A stretch of 20,747 nt of DNA from JBFKOL01 sp041628815 (GTDB lineage Bacteria; Bacteroidota; Bacteroidia; Chitinophagales; Saprospiraceae): positions 1-20,747 of the forward strand of contig JBFKOL010000040.1 of NCBI GenBank assembly GCA_041628815.1. Reading direction: 5' to 3'. A program made the translations under genes and the position numbers. A model generated the notes under the pieces. That model worked only from the letters and a program-made list of their open reading frames with translations. It was not told where the DNA came from and searched no databases. Positions 1 through 7,595 of the stretch are shown piece after piece. How positions within the stretch are numbered: position 1 is the stretch's first letter; each line of letters starts with the position of its first letter.

Positions 1-1
1 C

Positions 2-1918
2 GTCCTGCGAAGTGGTCCGATTGTCAACCACGACTGGCAAGAGGTATTTTTTGGTGATGGATTTGATGTAGCTCCACTGCCTGAAAATAACAGAATGGTC
101 TATGCGATGTCGCAAGGAGGCAATCTCGGACTTGTTGACAAGGTGACAGGTAAAAGTACTTTTGTAAAACCCAATCATCCCGAAGATGTCACCTTACGTT
201 TTAACTGGAATGCTGCCTTGGCGCTGGACCCATTCAACAATTGTGGACTGTATTACGGCAGTCAATTTGTACACTACAGCAGCGATTGCGGAGCTTCTTG
301 GTCTATCATTTCTCCTGACCTCACGACCAACGATACGCTCAAGCAAAAGCAGGATGTAAGCGGTGGTTTGACCATTGATGCTACCAATGCCGAAAACAAT
401 ACGACCATCATTTCCATTGCGCCAAGTTCCTTTAATTCTGAAATCATTTGGGTGGGTACCGACGATGGAAGGTTGCAATTGACTCTGGATGGAGGTGCCT
501 CATGGACGGATCTTTACAGCCGTCTTCCAGACGCCCCCGCATTCGGATGGATTCCTCAGATAGAACTTTCGAAAGTCAATAGCCAAGAGGCTTTTGTGGT
601 TGTCAACAATTATCGCATGAACGACTGGTCGGCTTATCTCTACCATACTTCTGACATGGGGGGGACATGGCGTAGGCTCGCAGACGATTCGCAGGTGAAG
701 GGATTTGTTACGTCCGTTACACAAGATGCCACAAAGCCGGAGCTTCTCTTTTTAGGTACAGATGTGGGTTTGTACATTTCGTATGACAAAGGATCATCCT
801 GGCATCATTTCGATAAAGGACTACCACCTGTACAGATTAGGGATATGAAGATTCAACCGGACTTTGATGACCTCGTATTAGGTACATTTGGCCGTGCTTT
901 TTGGGTCATTGACGATATCGGTCCATTCAGAAAAATGGTCGGGGAAGACTACACGAAAGAAGCTTTTTCGGTTCTATCTGTCAGCCCTGCTTATCTGAGC
1001 CAAAACAGATCCTACCAGGGTATCCGGTTCTATGCCCAGGGTGAATTCAGGGGGGACAACAAAGATACAGATGCCATGATATCCCTGTGGATCAATCCCG
1101 ACGCAACCGACAAAAATAACGACACCGATACTGAAGACAATGCAGGTCAGCCTGAGCAGGTTAACCGGGCTTCGCGTGGATCAAAAAAGCAGAATCAAGT
1201 GTCATTTACCATCTTAGATACAGTTGGGGACACCATACGCAGGTTTACGAGGAGGGTGGAAGACAAGGGATTGGTCCGAATGAAGTGGGGCCTTGAAATG
1301 GATGGCGTGCGAGGCCCTTCCAGGAGAGATCCTTCCCCAGATGCCGATTTGCCAGGTGGCGGTTCTGTGATGCCCGGCTCGTACAAGGTGCTGGTGGAAT
1401 ATGCAGGACATAGGGATTCTGTACAGGTCCAAGTGAAAATGGATCCGAGGATAGAGCTTTCGGATGAAGATCTCGAGGCTATGCGTGCCACCAGGAATGA
1501 AATCAATGCCCTTTTTAAGGAGGCCTCAGCGGCTTATGACCGCATTAAGAAAGCCCGAAAACAAGTTGAACTCGTTGAATCCCTCACTGCTACTTTGCAA
1601 GATTCTATTGCCAAAAAGGTAGCAGAAATGAACAAGCAACAGAAAAAAGACCTTGACATGCTCGACGAGTTGTTTATGGACAAACCCAATCTAAAAGGTA
1701 TACAACGCAATCCGAACAACCTGATGGCCTTCCTTTTTACGGCACGACGCTATTCCGGGGCCTATGGTGCTCCCGGCCCCAATGCCTACATAGCTTTTGA
1801 GAAGGCAGGAATGAAATTGCAGGATACAAAGGCAAAGCTAGATACCTTTTTTGATGGCCCATGGTCGGCGTATACATCATTCATTCAATCACTCAAATTC
1901 GAAATTTTTAAAGAATAG
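2..1918 (+). CDS. Asp-box / VPS10 (sortilin)-like beta-propeller exported protein, 5' truncated by the window edge
   Basis: The reading frame is open from base 2 to a TAG at 1916-1918, so the first ATG (base 95) is internal and the true start lies outside the window; 638 residues are visible. Four Asp-box motifs (S/T-x-D-x-G-x-S/T-W) are readable: SSDCGASW at visible residues 93-100, TLDGGASW 161-168, TSDMGGTW 216-223 and SYDKGSSW 260-267. Asp boxes sit on beta-propeller blades of the sialidase/BNR/sortilin fold. After the propeller comes a region with a charged, low-complexity Asp/Asn stretch, then a beta-rich part, and a lysine/glutamate-rich likely coiled coil near residues 500-560. Large Bacteroidota proteins of this kind are usually exported and about 1000 residues long. 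They are often annotated as glycosyl hydrolase, but no catalytic residues can be assigned here. The substrate is unknown. The family call is confident; the function is not. Confidence 0.85.
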   Translation, partial: VLRSGPIVNHDWQEVFFGDGFDVAPLPENNRMVYAMSQGGNLGLVDKVTGKSTFVKPNHPEDVTLRFNWNAALALDPFNNCGLYYGSQFVHYSSDCGASWSIISPDLTTNDTLKQKQDVSGGLTIDATNAENNTTIISIAPSSFNSEIIWVGTDDGRLQLTLDGGASWTDLYSRLPDAPAFGWIPQIELSKVNSQEAFVVVNNYRMNDWSAYLYHTSDMGGTWRRLADDSQVKGFVTSVTQDATKPELLFLGTDVGLYISYDKGSSWHHFDKGLPPVQIRDMKIQPDFDDLVLGTFGRAFWVIDDIGPFRKMVGEDYTKEAFSVLSVSPAYLSQNRSYQGIRFYAQGEFRGDNKDTDAMISLWINPDATDKNNDTDTEDNAGQPEQVNRASRGSKKQNQVSFTILDTVGDTIRRFTRRVEDKGLVRMKWGLEMDGVRGPSRRDPSPDADLPGGGSVMPGSYKVLVEYAGHRDSVQVQVKMDPRIELSDEDLEAMRATRNEINALFKEASAAYDRIKKARKQVELVESLTATLQDSIAKKVAEMNKQQKKDLDMLDELFMDKPNLKGIQRNPNNLMAFLFTARRYSGAYGAPGPNAYIAFEKAGMKLQDTKAKLDTFFDGPWSAYTSFIQSLKFEIFKE

Positions 1919-1989
1919 CGATCTCTGTCCAATCTCGTGATACCTGGCGAATGATCCTTTAAAAAGGCGCACATAACCGAAAGCTGTCT

Positions 1990-1997
1990 TATTTTTG
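1990..1997 (+). promoter_or_regulatory. Putative Bacteroidota -7 promoter element for the lipoprotein gene
   Basis: TATTTTTG matches the Bacteroidota consensus TAnnTTTG exactly and lies 18 bases before the ATG at 2016. No clear TTTG box is found 19-21 bases upstream. If used, transcription would start near 2002, which excludes the possible TTG start at 1995 because that codon lies inside the element. Confidence 0.5.
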
Positions 1998-2015
1998 CAA
2001 ATCATAATTCATCGC

Positions 2016-2612
2016 ATGAATCGAATTTCTTTCTGGGTGAGTCTATTTTGCTGGATTTACCTTTCAGGCTGTGCCGAGTCCCAGACGGGGCCTATAGGGC
2101 AAAATATTGACATGGAAGCGCTTCTTGAAAAGCGTGATGGCAAACTTCTTCCAGATGCGTGCTCTATAGTGCCCACCGAAGAAATCGCCGAAATACTTGG
2201 CTTGAATTCCAATCAAATCATTGTCCGCAACAGTACGCCACGTGATGCCAATCCCACCCATAGTTCATGTTTTTTCAAATGGGATGATCCCTCATATCCC
2301 AACTCTGGTATTCTAATTCAAGCAATCCGCAATCCCAATGAAATTGAATATCCCGATTATGTCGTCCAGTGGATAGAATCTACCAAGACAATGGGTGAGC
2401 AAGGCATAGAAGGAAGTCCTATCTACTTTGAAGATTTCCAGGGCTATGGGGATGACGGATCGTACAGTCTTGAAGCTGGAAAATTCTATTGGCGCTTAGG
2501 AAGTAAAATTTACTTTGTCCTTGCATTCAATACGCCCTTTCATCCTGAAGCGCAATTCGAAATGGCAGAAAAACTGGCCTATAAGGTCACCAAAAATTAT
2601 ATTTCAGGATAA
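2016..2612 (+). CDS. Small predicted lipoprotein of unknown function
   Basis: The product has 198 residues. It begins with a lipoprotein signal peptide: positively charged start, hydrophobic segment, then lipobox LSGC with the lipidated cysteine at residue 19. The mature part carries the pattern DACSIVPTEEIAEILG near residues 46-61, which resembles the start of DUF3558-like lipoproteins, and a second cysteine in SSCFFKW. This similarity is by eye and weak. The frame extends upstream to a TTG at 1995, but that codon is part of the TATTTTTG promoter element, so ATG 2016 is chosen. The gene stands alone, between the Asp-box gene (same strand) and a convergent tRNA. Envelope location is supported; function is unknown. 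Confidence 0.75.
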   Translation: MNRISFWVSLFCWIYLSGCAESQTGPIGQNIDMEALLEKRDGKLLPDACSIVPTEEIAEILGLNSNQIIVRNSTPRDANPTHSSCFFKWDDPSYPNSGILIQAIRNPNEIEYPDYVVQWIESTKTMGEQGIEGSPIYFEDFQGYGDDGSYSLEAGKFYWRLGSKIYFVLAFNTPFHPEAQFEMAEKLAYKVTKNYISG

Positions 2613-2634
2613 GGAATATGCACTGAATGGGGCT

Positions 2635-2664
2635 TCCCGACGTTTCACTTTGCCTCAGTCGGGA
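2635..2664. other. Hairpin between the lipoprotein gene and tRNA-Leu
   Basis: TCCCGAC (2635-2641) and GTCGGGA (2658-2664) form a perfect 7-bp stem with a 16-base loop in the 92-base convergent gap. Neither strand has a U-run after the stem, so it is not a classical intrinsic terminator. It could still help end or protect transcripts from either side. Confidence 0.35.
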
Positions 2665-2704
2665 GTGACTTCTGATCCCTGGCGGCAGAGGAACAAGAAA
2701 ATTG

Positions 2705-2788
2705 TACCGAAGGCGGGACTCGAACCCGCACGCTATTGCTAGCACTGGATTTTGAATCCAGCGTGTCTACCAATTCCACCACTTCGGC
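2705..2788 (-). tRNA. tRNA-Leu (anticodon CAA)
   Basis: The 84-base minus-strand sequence folds as a cloverleaf. The acceptor stem is GCCGAAG with CTTCGGT (one G-U pair) and discriminator A. The anticodon stem-loop CTGGA-TTCAAAA-TCCAG gives anticodon CAA. A long type II variable arm (GCTA-GCAA-TAGC) is typical of leucine tRNAs. The T arm is GCGGG-TTCGAGT-CCCGC. CCA is not encoded, so the 3' end must be added enzymatically. It reads UUG codons. Confidence 0.97.
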
Positions 2789-2831
2789 AGGGGGTTTTCA
2801 ATATGTGCAATTTCTGAACCGTCAAGGATGA

Positions 2832-2864
2832 CAAAAATAGTCATTTCATTGCGGGATGAGCAAA
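2832..2864 (-). promoter_or_regulatory. Promoter of tRNA-Leu(CAA)
   Basis: On the minus strand, TTTG (2861-2864) is followed after 21 bases by TATTTTTG (2832-2839), a full match to the Bacteroidota -33/-7 promoter. The predicted start is near 2827, giving a leader of about 39 bases before the tRNA 5' end at 2788. Confidence 0.7.
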
Positions 2865-2881
2865 GTTATTGTTGTGAATCT

Positions 2882-3445
2882 TCATTTGGCTGGGTCGACA
2901 TGGCTCCAGTTTTCGCCTCGTTCGATTCGTTTCAATTGTGTGGTTGATACGCCAAACCTTTTGGCTATCATTTTGCGGCGAGTTTTACCTACCAGAAGTT
3001 GTTTTTTAATAATGGCAACTTGTCCTTCGGTCAATTTGAAATAACCCCCTTTTTTGGATTTTTTGAAACCGAATTTCTTTGCTCGTTTTTTTATGTAATC
3101 TTTCCATTCTTCGTCTGTTACCCAGAGAATGTTCGAATGATGATTGTTGTTGCGATTGAGGTCTTCATGTATGACGTGCCGGTGTTCTTCGGAGGGTGGC
3201 TGAATAAATGCCTTGGCTACTTCTTTATGGACATACAGGGCCTGGTTAAGGTTGCCTTCTACCTTAATACTCGCGCGATAGAATCCCCTGTGATCCGCAT
3301 GAGTCTTTAGCAACCGTTCTTCTCCGGTAACCTTATCGCGCGACTTGGACCGGCCGTAATCCGAAATGAAGTAGTCTTTCCCTTTCGTCTGTCTTTTGAA
3401 ATGGACCTTTACCCATCTCTCCCCGGCGAAATTGACTATGGTCAT
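2882..3445 (-). CDS. NUMOD4/HNH endonuclease family protein (homing-endonuclease-like)
   Basis: The product has 187 residues in three modules. Residues about 10-48 look like a NUMOD4 motif (DYFISDYGRSKSRD, compare the family pattern Y-x-V-S-x-x-G-R-V-K-S). Residues about 72-112 are an HNH_3-type nuclease core: VHKEVAKAFI, then IHEDLNRNNNHHSNILWVT with H93, D95 and the Asn cluster in the places where the family has N-H-x-D-G-x-x-x-N-N. Residues about 137-182 form a C-terminal helix-turn-helix (LTEGQVAII...IAKRFGVSTTQLKRIERG). This layout is seen in phage and chromosomal homing endonucleases. The glycine after D95 is replaced by leucine and the usual Asn before His by Ile, so activity is uncertain. 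It lies just upstream of the tRNA-Leu promoter on the same strand. No intron, intein or flanking repeat is visible. Confidence 0.85.
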   Translation of the reverse strand: MTIVNFAGERWVKVHFKRQTKGKDYFISDYGRSKSRDKVTGEERLLKTHADHRGFYRASIKVEGNLNQALYVHKEVAKAFIQPPSEEHRHVIHEDLNRNNNHHSNILWVTDEEWKDYIKKRAKKFGFKKSKKGGYFKLTEGQVAIIKKQLLVGKTRRKMIAKRFGVSTTQLKRIERGENWSHVDPAK

Positions 3446-3529
3446 GAAATGGATTTAACGAATAAGCCGAAATCACCATGGTGCTTTATCCGGAAATTAC
3501 TGGTGCCCGGTGTTTCGGTAGTCAAATGG

Positions 3530-4042
3530 TCATTGGCCCAGCCGGGCCTTTATACGCATGACGTACTTCAGCTTTAAGAAGCTGTCCCTGATGCTATTCA
3601 TTAATTCAGGACCTCTGGAGCCTGCATCATAGCTGGCAGTGTCTCGTTTAAGATGGTCGATCAGGTTTCGCTCTATGGCGTGAACCTTTTCGGTCAAAGC
3701 TTCAGAACCTCCTGAATTTTCCTCTAATTCAGCTGTCATGAGCTCTTCATTGATTTCCATCATTTCAAGCAGGAAATCCTGGGGAACCTCATTTTTATTT
3801 CCTTCTGACAGGACTTCTTGCAATTCCAGTACATATCCGATTCTTAGATATGGATCCGAAAGAGTCTGGAAAGCCTTATTGTTCAATGAAGACATCTCCA
3901 GTACGAGCGCTTTCTCATCATCGGAGACTAAGGTGTGGAAATCGGGATGATACTTTTTGCTCATCCGAATATACTCTTTTTTCAGGGTTTTTTCATCAAT
4001 ATTGAACGAGACAGGCAGGTTATAAAATTCAAAGTAATCCAT
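3530..4042 (-). CDS. hscB: Fe-S cluster co-chaperone HscB (J-domain protein)
   Basis: The product has 170 residues, the normal length for HscB. The N-terminal J domain has the HPD motif at residues 32-34 (YHPDF), which stimulates the ATPase of the partner Hsp70 (HscA or DnaK). The C-terminal region (about 85-170) is the helical domain that in the family binds the scaffold IscU; QDFLLEMMEINEEL is the recognisable part. HscB helps pass Fe-S clusters from IscU to target proteins in the cytoplasm. The start ATG is 30 bases after the rseP stop on the same strand, so the two genes are probably co-transcribed. An A-type Fe-S carrier is also encoded in this window at 10827-11174, in a separate unit. 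Confidence 0.92.
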   Translation of the reverse strand: MDYFEFYNLPVSFNIDEKTLKKEYIRMSKKYHPDFHTLVSDDEKALVLEMSSLNNKAFQTLSDPYLRIGYVLELQEVLSEGNKNEVPQDFLLEMMEINEELMTAELEENSGGSEALTEKVHAIERNLIDHLKRDTASYDAGSRGPELMNSIRDSFLKLKYVMRIKARLGQ

Positions 4043-4072
4043 AGTGCAAAGCAGGTTATTTACTTTGTCATC

Positions 4073-5404
4073 TTAGAATAAACGCGATATATCTAGTCCC
4101 AGGGCATAAACCATGAGAAGAATCAATAGAAAAAATCCCACCATGGTCGAATACTCCAAAACCTTATCGCTGGGTTTCCTACCGGTTAATACTTCCCATA
4201 ATAAAAACATGACATGACCACCATCAAGAGCAGGAATGGGGAGTAAATTGATAAATCCCAACAAAACTGAAAGGGTAGCGGTCATCCACCAAAATCTGCG
4301 CCAGTCCCAGGAAGAGCCGTACATTTTGCCTATGGTTATAAAACTACCCAGTGAATCGCTCGCTTTGATTTTTCCTCTGAACATCTGGCCGAATGCCTTG
4401 GCCTGGTCTGCAATGAAAGTATAACTCTGGTTTACACCTCCTGCGAGTGCGCTGGCCAGTCCATACTTGGTAGATTCAGAGCTAAAAAAATGACTGGGTG
4501 GATAGGGCTCAAAACCAATCAAGCCATTTTCATCCAGGGCGGTATCAAAATACAAGGTGTCGTTACCGCGCAATACACCAAGAATGATTTCCTTACCGAT
4601 GTAGGCATCACGAACCTGGGCAAATTCATGGGCATACTGAACCGGTTCTCCATTTATCGTCAACAGGGCATCGTCAATTTGCAGTCCGATTTCTTTACCA
4701 TTGCTCCCTTCTGGCAACCCTTTTACCATCAAGGGATATCGAATGCTGAACAATATCTTGTCCTTGTTTTCATAGGCCGACAATAGTTGTACAAAGTTTT
4801 CAGGGATGGGTAATTCTATGACCTCGTCATTCCTCCTAACACTAAGGCTTTCAGCTTCGTTGATGACTATTTCTTTAGCAACCTGAGCCGGAGAAAATTT
4901 ATCCAGGAAGACGCCGCCCACACTCAACACGAGGTCGCCATCTTGCAATCCCATTTCCCGGCCCAATTCTTCCGCGGCGATTCCAAATTTGGCATTTTCA
5001 TTGGGTAGATACTCTTCACCCCATTGCATTAATATGAAAGCAAAAAGAACAATGCCAAGAATAAAGTTGACTGTCACACCTCCCAGCATGATGATCAGTC
5101 TTTGCCATGCCTTTTTGGATCTGAACTCCCATGGTTGAGGAGGACCTGCCATTTGCTCCTTGTCGAAGCTCTCATCAATCATCCCAGAAATCTTTACATA
5201 GCCTCCAAAGGGCAACCAACCTATGCCGTATTCAGTCTCCCCCTTTTTTACCTTAAATAATGAGAACCAAGGGTCAAAAAAGAGATAAAATTTTTCAACC
5301 CGTGTTTTAAACCATCTCGCAGGAAAAAAATGTCCACATTCATGTAGAATGATCAGTATAGAAAGACTTAGGGCAAATTGTCCAATTGTAATCAATGTGT
5401 CCAT
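4073..5404 (-). CDS. rseP: RseP-type site-2 zinc metalloprotease (M50)
   Basis: The product has 443 residues and sits in the inner membrane. The zinc site HECGH (residues 21-25) lies in the first transmembrane helix, and the third ligand motif NLLPIPALDGG is near residues 386-396. The GGYVKISGM loop and two central PDZ-like regions (about 140-330) are present. The family cuts membrane-embedded substrates such as anti-sigma factors and signal peptide remnants. The frame could be extended to 5509, but that would include the TACCTTTG promoter element and overlap the divergent rsmE start, so ATG 5404, placing HECGH at the normal distance from the N-terminus, is chosen. It is probably the first gene of an rseP-hscB transcript. 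Confidence 0.95.
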   Translation of the reverse strand: MDTLITIGQFALSLSILIILHECGHFFPARWFKTRVEKFYLFFDPWFSLFKVKKGETEYGIGWLPFGGYVKISGMIDESFDKEQMAGPPQPWEFRSKKAWQRLIIMLGGVTVNFILGIVLFAFILMQWGEEYLPNENAKFGIAAEELGREMGLQDGDLVLSVGGVFLDKFSPAQVAKEIVINEAESLSVRRNDEVIELPIPENFVQLLSAYENKDKILFSIRYPLMVKGLPEGSNGKEIGLQIDDALLTINGEPVQYAHEFAQVRDAYIGKEIILGVLRGNDTLYFDTALDENGLIGFEPYPPSHFFSSESTKYGLASALAGGVNQSYTFIADQAKAFGQMFRGKIKASDSLGSFITIGKMYGSSWDWRRFWWMTATLSVLLGFINLLPIPALDGGHVMFLLWEVLTGRKPSDKVLEYSTMVGFFLLILLMVYALGLDISRLF

Positions 5405-5459
5405 AGAAATGATCCTTACCTGGAATGACGTTTTGGCCTTTCGGCCAGATAAAGCGGCG

Positions 5460-5467
5460 CAAAGGTA
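5460..5467 (-). promoter_or_regulatory. Putative -7 promoter element for rseP-hscB
   Basis: On the minus strand TACCTTTG matches TAnnTTTG exactly, in the 103-base divergent gap between rseP and rsmE. It predicts a transcript start near 5455 and a leader of about 50 bases. No TTTG lies 19-21 bases upstream; the nearest is 29 bases away. Confidence 0.5.
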
Positions 5468-5507
5468 TGCGATTCTTTGCACTTTTGCAGTGATAACAAA
5501 TTGAATC

Positions 5508-6191
5508 ATGCAGTTGTTTTACAGCACCCTAGTAGATCATACTGGGGGTGAACTTACAGGCCAGGAAGCGGTGCACTGTTCACGTGTATTGAGACACAGA
5601 ACAGGACAATTTATTAGGGTTGTGGATGGTCTCGGATCTTATTTTACGGGAGAGATCACCCACGTACAAAAGGACAGGGTCACGTTCAATGTTGTCCATG
5701 AAGAAAAGGCCCACAATGAAGATCTACCGCTCATTGCTTTTGGCATATTAAAGAATGAATCCAGGATGGAATGGATGTTGGAAAAGCTGGTTGAGACAGG
5801 TGTATCAAGAGTGATTCCTTTAATTTGTGACCGAAGTGAAAAGAGGAGACTGAGACGCCAAAGGATGGAACGGATTATGATCAGTGCCATGAAACAATCG
5901 GGGAGAGCCTTACTCCCGGAACTCTCAGAACCTGTTTCGTTCCGCGAATGGTTGGCTGGTTCCCTACCTCCTCACTTGGCAGTCGCACATTACCACCCCA
6001 ATCATCGAAGTCTTCAGACGCTAATGCAACTCCAGAAAATGGCCGGTTTGGTGATTGGTCCTGAAGGAGACTTTTCACCAGAAGAAATCGATCTTGTGCA
6101 TCATAGAAAAATTCCGTGTATCAACTTGGGACGTTATCGACTGCGTGCCGAAACGGCGGCATTGGTGGCTTGTGCACTTTTGAATCCGTGA
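5508..6191 (+). CDS. rsmE: 16S rRNA (uracil1498-N3)-methyltransferase RsmE
   Basis: The product has 227 residues, normal for RsmE. An N-terminal PUA-like RNA-binding part (about 1-70, with HCSRVLRHRTG) precedes a SPOUT/trefoil-knot methyltransferase domain. The knot signatures are IGPEGDFSPEE (about 183-193) and LGRYRLRAETAAL (about 208-219), which bind S-adenosylmethionine. The enzyme methylates U1498 of 16S rRNA in the assembled 30S subunit. It is divergent from rseP and followed after 54 bases by the DUF4159 gene on the same strand, possibly as one transcript. Confidence 0.95.
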   Translation: MQLFYSTLVDHTGGELTGQEAVHCSRVLRHRTGQFIRVVDGLGSYFTGEITHVQKDRVTFNVVHEEKAHNEDLPLIAFGILKNESRMEWMLEKLVETGVSRVIPLICDRSEKRRLRRQRMERIMISAMKQSGRALLPELSEPVSFREWLAGSLPPHLAVAHYHPNHRSLQTLMQLQKMAGLVIGPEGDFSPEEIDLVHHRKIPCINLGRYRLRAETAALVACALLNP

Positions 6192-6245
6192 AATAAATTT
6201 GTTCATTTGACGTCCTATTCAGTGTATGTCATCAATCGACTTTAA

Positions 6246-6899
6246 ATGAAAAAATTCCTTCTTTTGCTGATTATGGGTGCATTCTGCCATGCCGGAGCAC
6301 TTAATGGCCCGGTACAGATTGCGCTGTTGAAGTACAGTGGCGGAGGGGACTGGTATGCCAACCCAACAGCTCTGAGGAACCTTGCCCGGTTTTGCAATCA
6401 GCAATTGGGCATGAACCTGGATACCGATTATGCCACCGTAGAAGTGGGCAGTGCGGAAATTTTTAATTATCCTTTTCTTCATATGACAGGTCACGGCAAT
6501 GTCGTCTTTTCTGACAGCGATGCCGAAAACCTGCGCACCTATCTGAAGGCAGGAGGTTTCCTGCATATTGATGACAACTATGGTATGGATCCCTATGTAA
6601 GGCCTGCCATGAAAAAGGTGTTTCCGGAGTTGGACTTCATAGAATTGCCTTTCAATCATCCCATCTATCATCAACAATTCAAATTTTCAAATGGACTGCC
6701 CAAAATCCATGAACACGACGACTTGCCTTCGCAGGGATTCGGACTCATCTGGGAAGGAAGGCTCGTCTGCTTTTATACTTATGAGTGTGATCTTGGCGAT
6801 GGGTGGGAAGATCCTGAAGTACACAATGATCCACCAGATAAGAGGTTGGAAGCGTTGCGAATGGGAGCCAATATTATCCGTTTTGCCTTTGCGCAGTAA
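6246..6899 (+). CDS. DUF4159 domain-containing exported protein
   Basis: The product has 217 residues. Residues 1-19 form a Sec signal peptide (MKKFLLLLIMGAFCHAGA). The remainder is a DUF4159 domain, recognised from the VQIALLKYSGGGDWYANPTA start, the FLHMTGHGNVVF strand, KAGGFLHIDDNYG and the late GFGLIWEGRLVCFYTYECDLGDGWED segment. The family has a glutamine-amidotransferase-like fold, but its activity is not established, and I see no Cys-His-Glu triad. In Bacteroidota it often stands as a single-domain periplasmic protein, as here. It lies 54 bases after rsmE, and its stop is one base from the stop of the convergent PspC gene. Confidence 0.88.
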   Translation: MKKFLLLLIMGAFCHAGALNGPVQIALLKYSGGGDWYANPTALRNLARFCNQQLGMNLDTDYATVEVGSAEIFNYPFLHMTGHGNVVFSDSDAENLRTYLKAGGFLHIDDNYGMDPYVRPAMKKVFPELDFIELPFNHPIYHQQFKFSNGLPKIHEHDDLPSQGFGLIWEGRLVCFYTYECDLGDGWEDPEVHNDPPDKRLEALRMGANIIRFAFAQ

Positions 6900-6900
6900 G

Positions 6901-7119
6901 TTAGTCTAGCCATACGCTCAATCCGTGGCGGAGGTATTTCTTGATATTCAGCCAGAATGCAAGAACCAGGTAAATAATTAACGGTGAGCCAAAGGCGAGA
7001 AAGCTGCTGTAGATGAAATAAAGACGTACCGAAGATGATCGAATACCCATCTTGTCTCCAAGGTATTGACAAACTCCGAAACCACTTTTTTCAAATCGCG
7101 ATCTGATTTTCTCCAACAA
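6901..7119 (-). CDS. Small PspC-domain membrane protein with a TTG start
   Basis: The product has 72 residues. The PspC signature is clear: GVCQYLGDKMGIRSSSVRLYF, followed by one hydrophobic segment (about 34-57, FLAFGSPLIIYLVLAFWL). PspC proteins are inner-membrane proteins linked to phage-shock and envelope-stress responses in other bacteria; the role of short Bacteroidota members is unknown. There is an in-frame stop at 7135-7137 and no ATG before the domain, so translation must begin at TTG 7119 or TTG 7116. AAGGA lies a few bases upstream of TTG 7119. The start lies inside the upstream small ORF (29-base overlap), suggesting translational coupling. The family call is firm; the exact start is not. 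Confidence 0.8.
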   Translation of the reverse strand: MLEKIRSRFEKSGFGVCQYLGDKMGIRSSSVRLYFIYSSFLAFGSPLIIYLVLAFWLNIKKYLRHGLSVWLD

Positions 7120-7327
7120 TGTCCTTGTGCGTTTTTAAGTAAATTTTCTCAGGATTTTCTTCCAACATTCCTATCTGGCTGGGAGATCTGTCTACCGACA
7201 TCCCGAGACATAAACAAATGCCTATCAAACCAAATATAATGATGAAAATTAATAATAAGAACTCACCTCTAATATGAAATGAAGCATTGCGATGCTCCAG
7301 AGGACTGTAAGCAGGCTCTTTTATCAT
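7091..7327 (-). CDS. Possible small one-helix membrane protein overlapping the PspC gene
   Basis: The frame encodes 78 residues starting at ATG 7327. A strongly hydrophobic segment (about 23-42, EFLLLIFIIIFGLIGICLCL) would span the membrane once, with short polar ends. I do not recognise a family. It is judged possibly real because it is on the same strand as the PspC gene, its 3' end contains the PspC ribosome-binding site and TTG start, and a promoter-like TAACTTTA (7349-7356, minus) precedes it. It could instead be a chance frame over the PspC leader. Confidence 0.45.
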   Translation of the reverse strand: MIKEPAYSPLEHRNASFHIRGEFLLLIFIIIFGLIGICLCLGMSVDRSPSQIGMLEENPEKIYLKTHKDIVGENQIAI

Positions 7328-7595
7328 CGGTTAAACTTTTGGGCGTGATAAAGTTAGCGATAATTACCACATCGATGTGATCAAACAAATAAAATTTAAT
7401 CACCATAAAAAGCACCCTACATACGTAATAAACAGTAAATCAAATTATTAAATATGATTAATTATATTATATATAAATTTTTTTTATTGCATTAACCCTT
7501 TATGGGTAGTATTAAAATACGATGAGAATGGCCTTGTCAAAAGAAGATTTACAGATTAGTGGCATAAAGACTACCTTCGAAGAAAAAATCAGAGG
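7328..7595. promoter_or_regulatory. AT-rich divergent control region with a 12-bp dyad
   Basis: The 268-base gap separates the minus-strand PspC unit from the DUF3467 gene. A perfect 12-bp palindrome, CACATCGATGTG, lies at 7368-7379. On the minus strand it falls between a TTTG (7382-7385) and a TAACTTTA (7349-7356, one mismatch to TAnnTTTG), so a protein bound there could block that promoter; the 25-base box spacing is longer than usual. Bases about 7380-7500 are extremely AT-rich, including an alternating AT stretch and an eight-T run. A small ACCC-TTTAT-GGGT inverted repeat is at about 7496-7508. No second gene or RNA is evident. Confidence 0.4.

Noticed and set aside
1956..1968. CCTTTAAAAAGG inverted repeat after the Asp-box gene as a terminator
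   Set aside because: The loop would be only two bases with AT-rich arms, and no U-run follows.
1995..2015. Upstream TTG start for the lipoprotein gene
   Set aside because: The TTG is part of the TATTTTTG promoter element, and starting at ATG 2016 gives a normal lipoprotein signal peptide.
2882..3445. HNH gene as part of a prophage or integrative element ending at tRNA-Leu
   Set aside because: No integrase, structural phage gene or duplicated tRNA 3' end is present, and the gene lies on the 5' side of the tRNA, not the usual 3' attachment side.
5405..5509. Longer rseP starting at 5509
   Set aside because: The extra 35 residues cover the TACCTTTG promoter element and overlap the divergent rsmE start; the family begins a short distance before HExxH.
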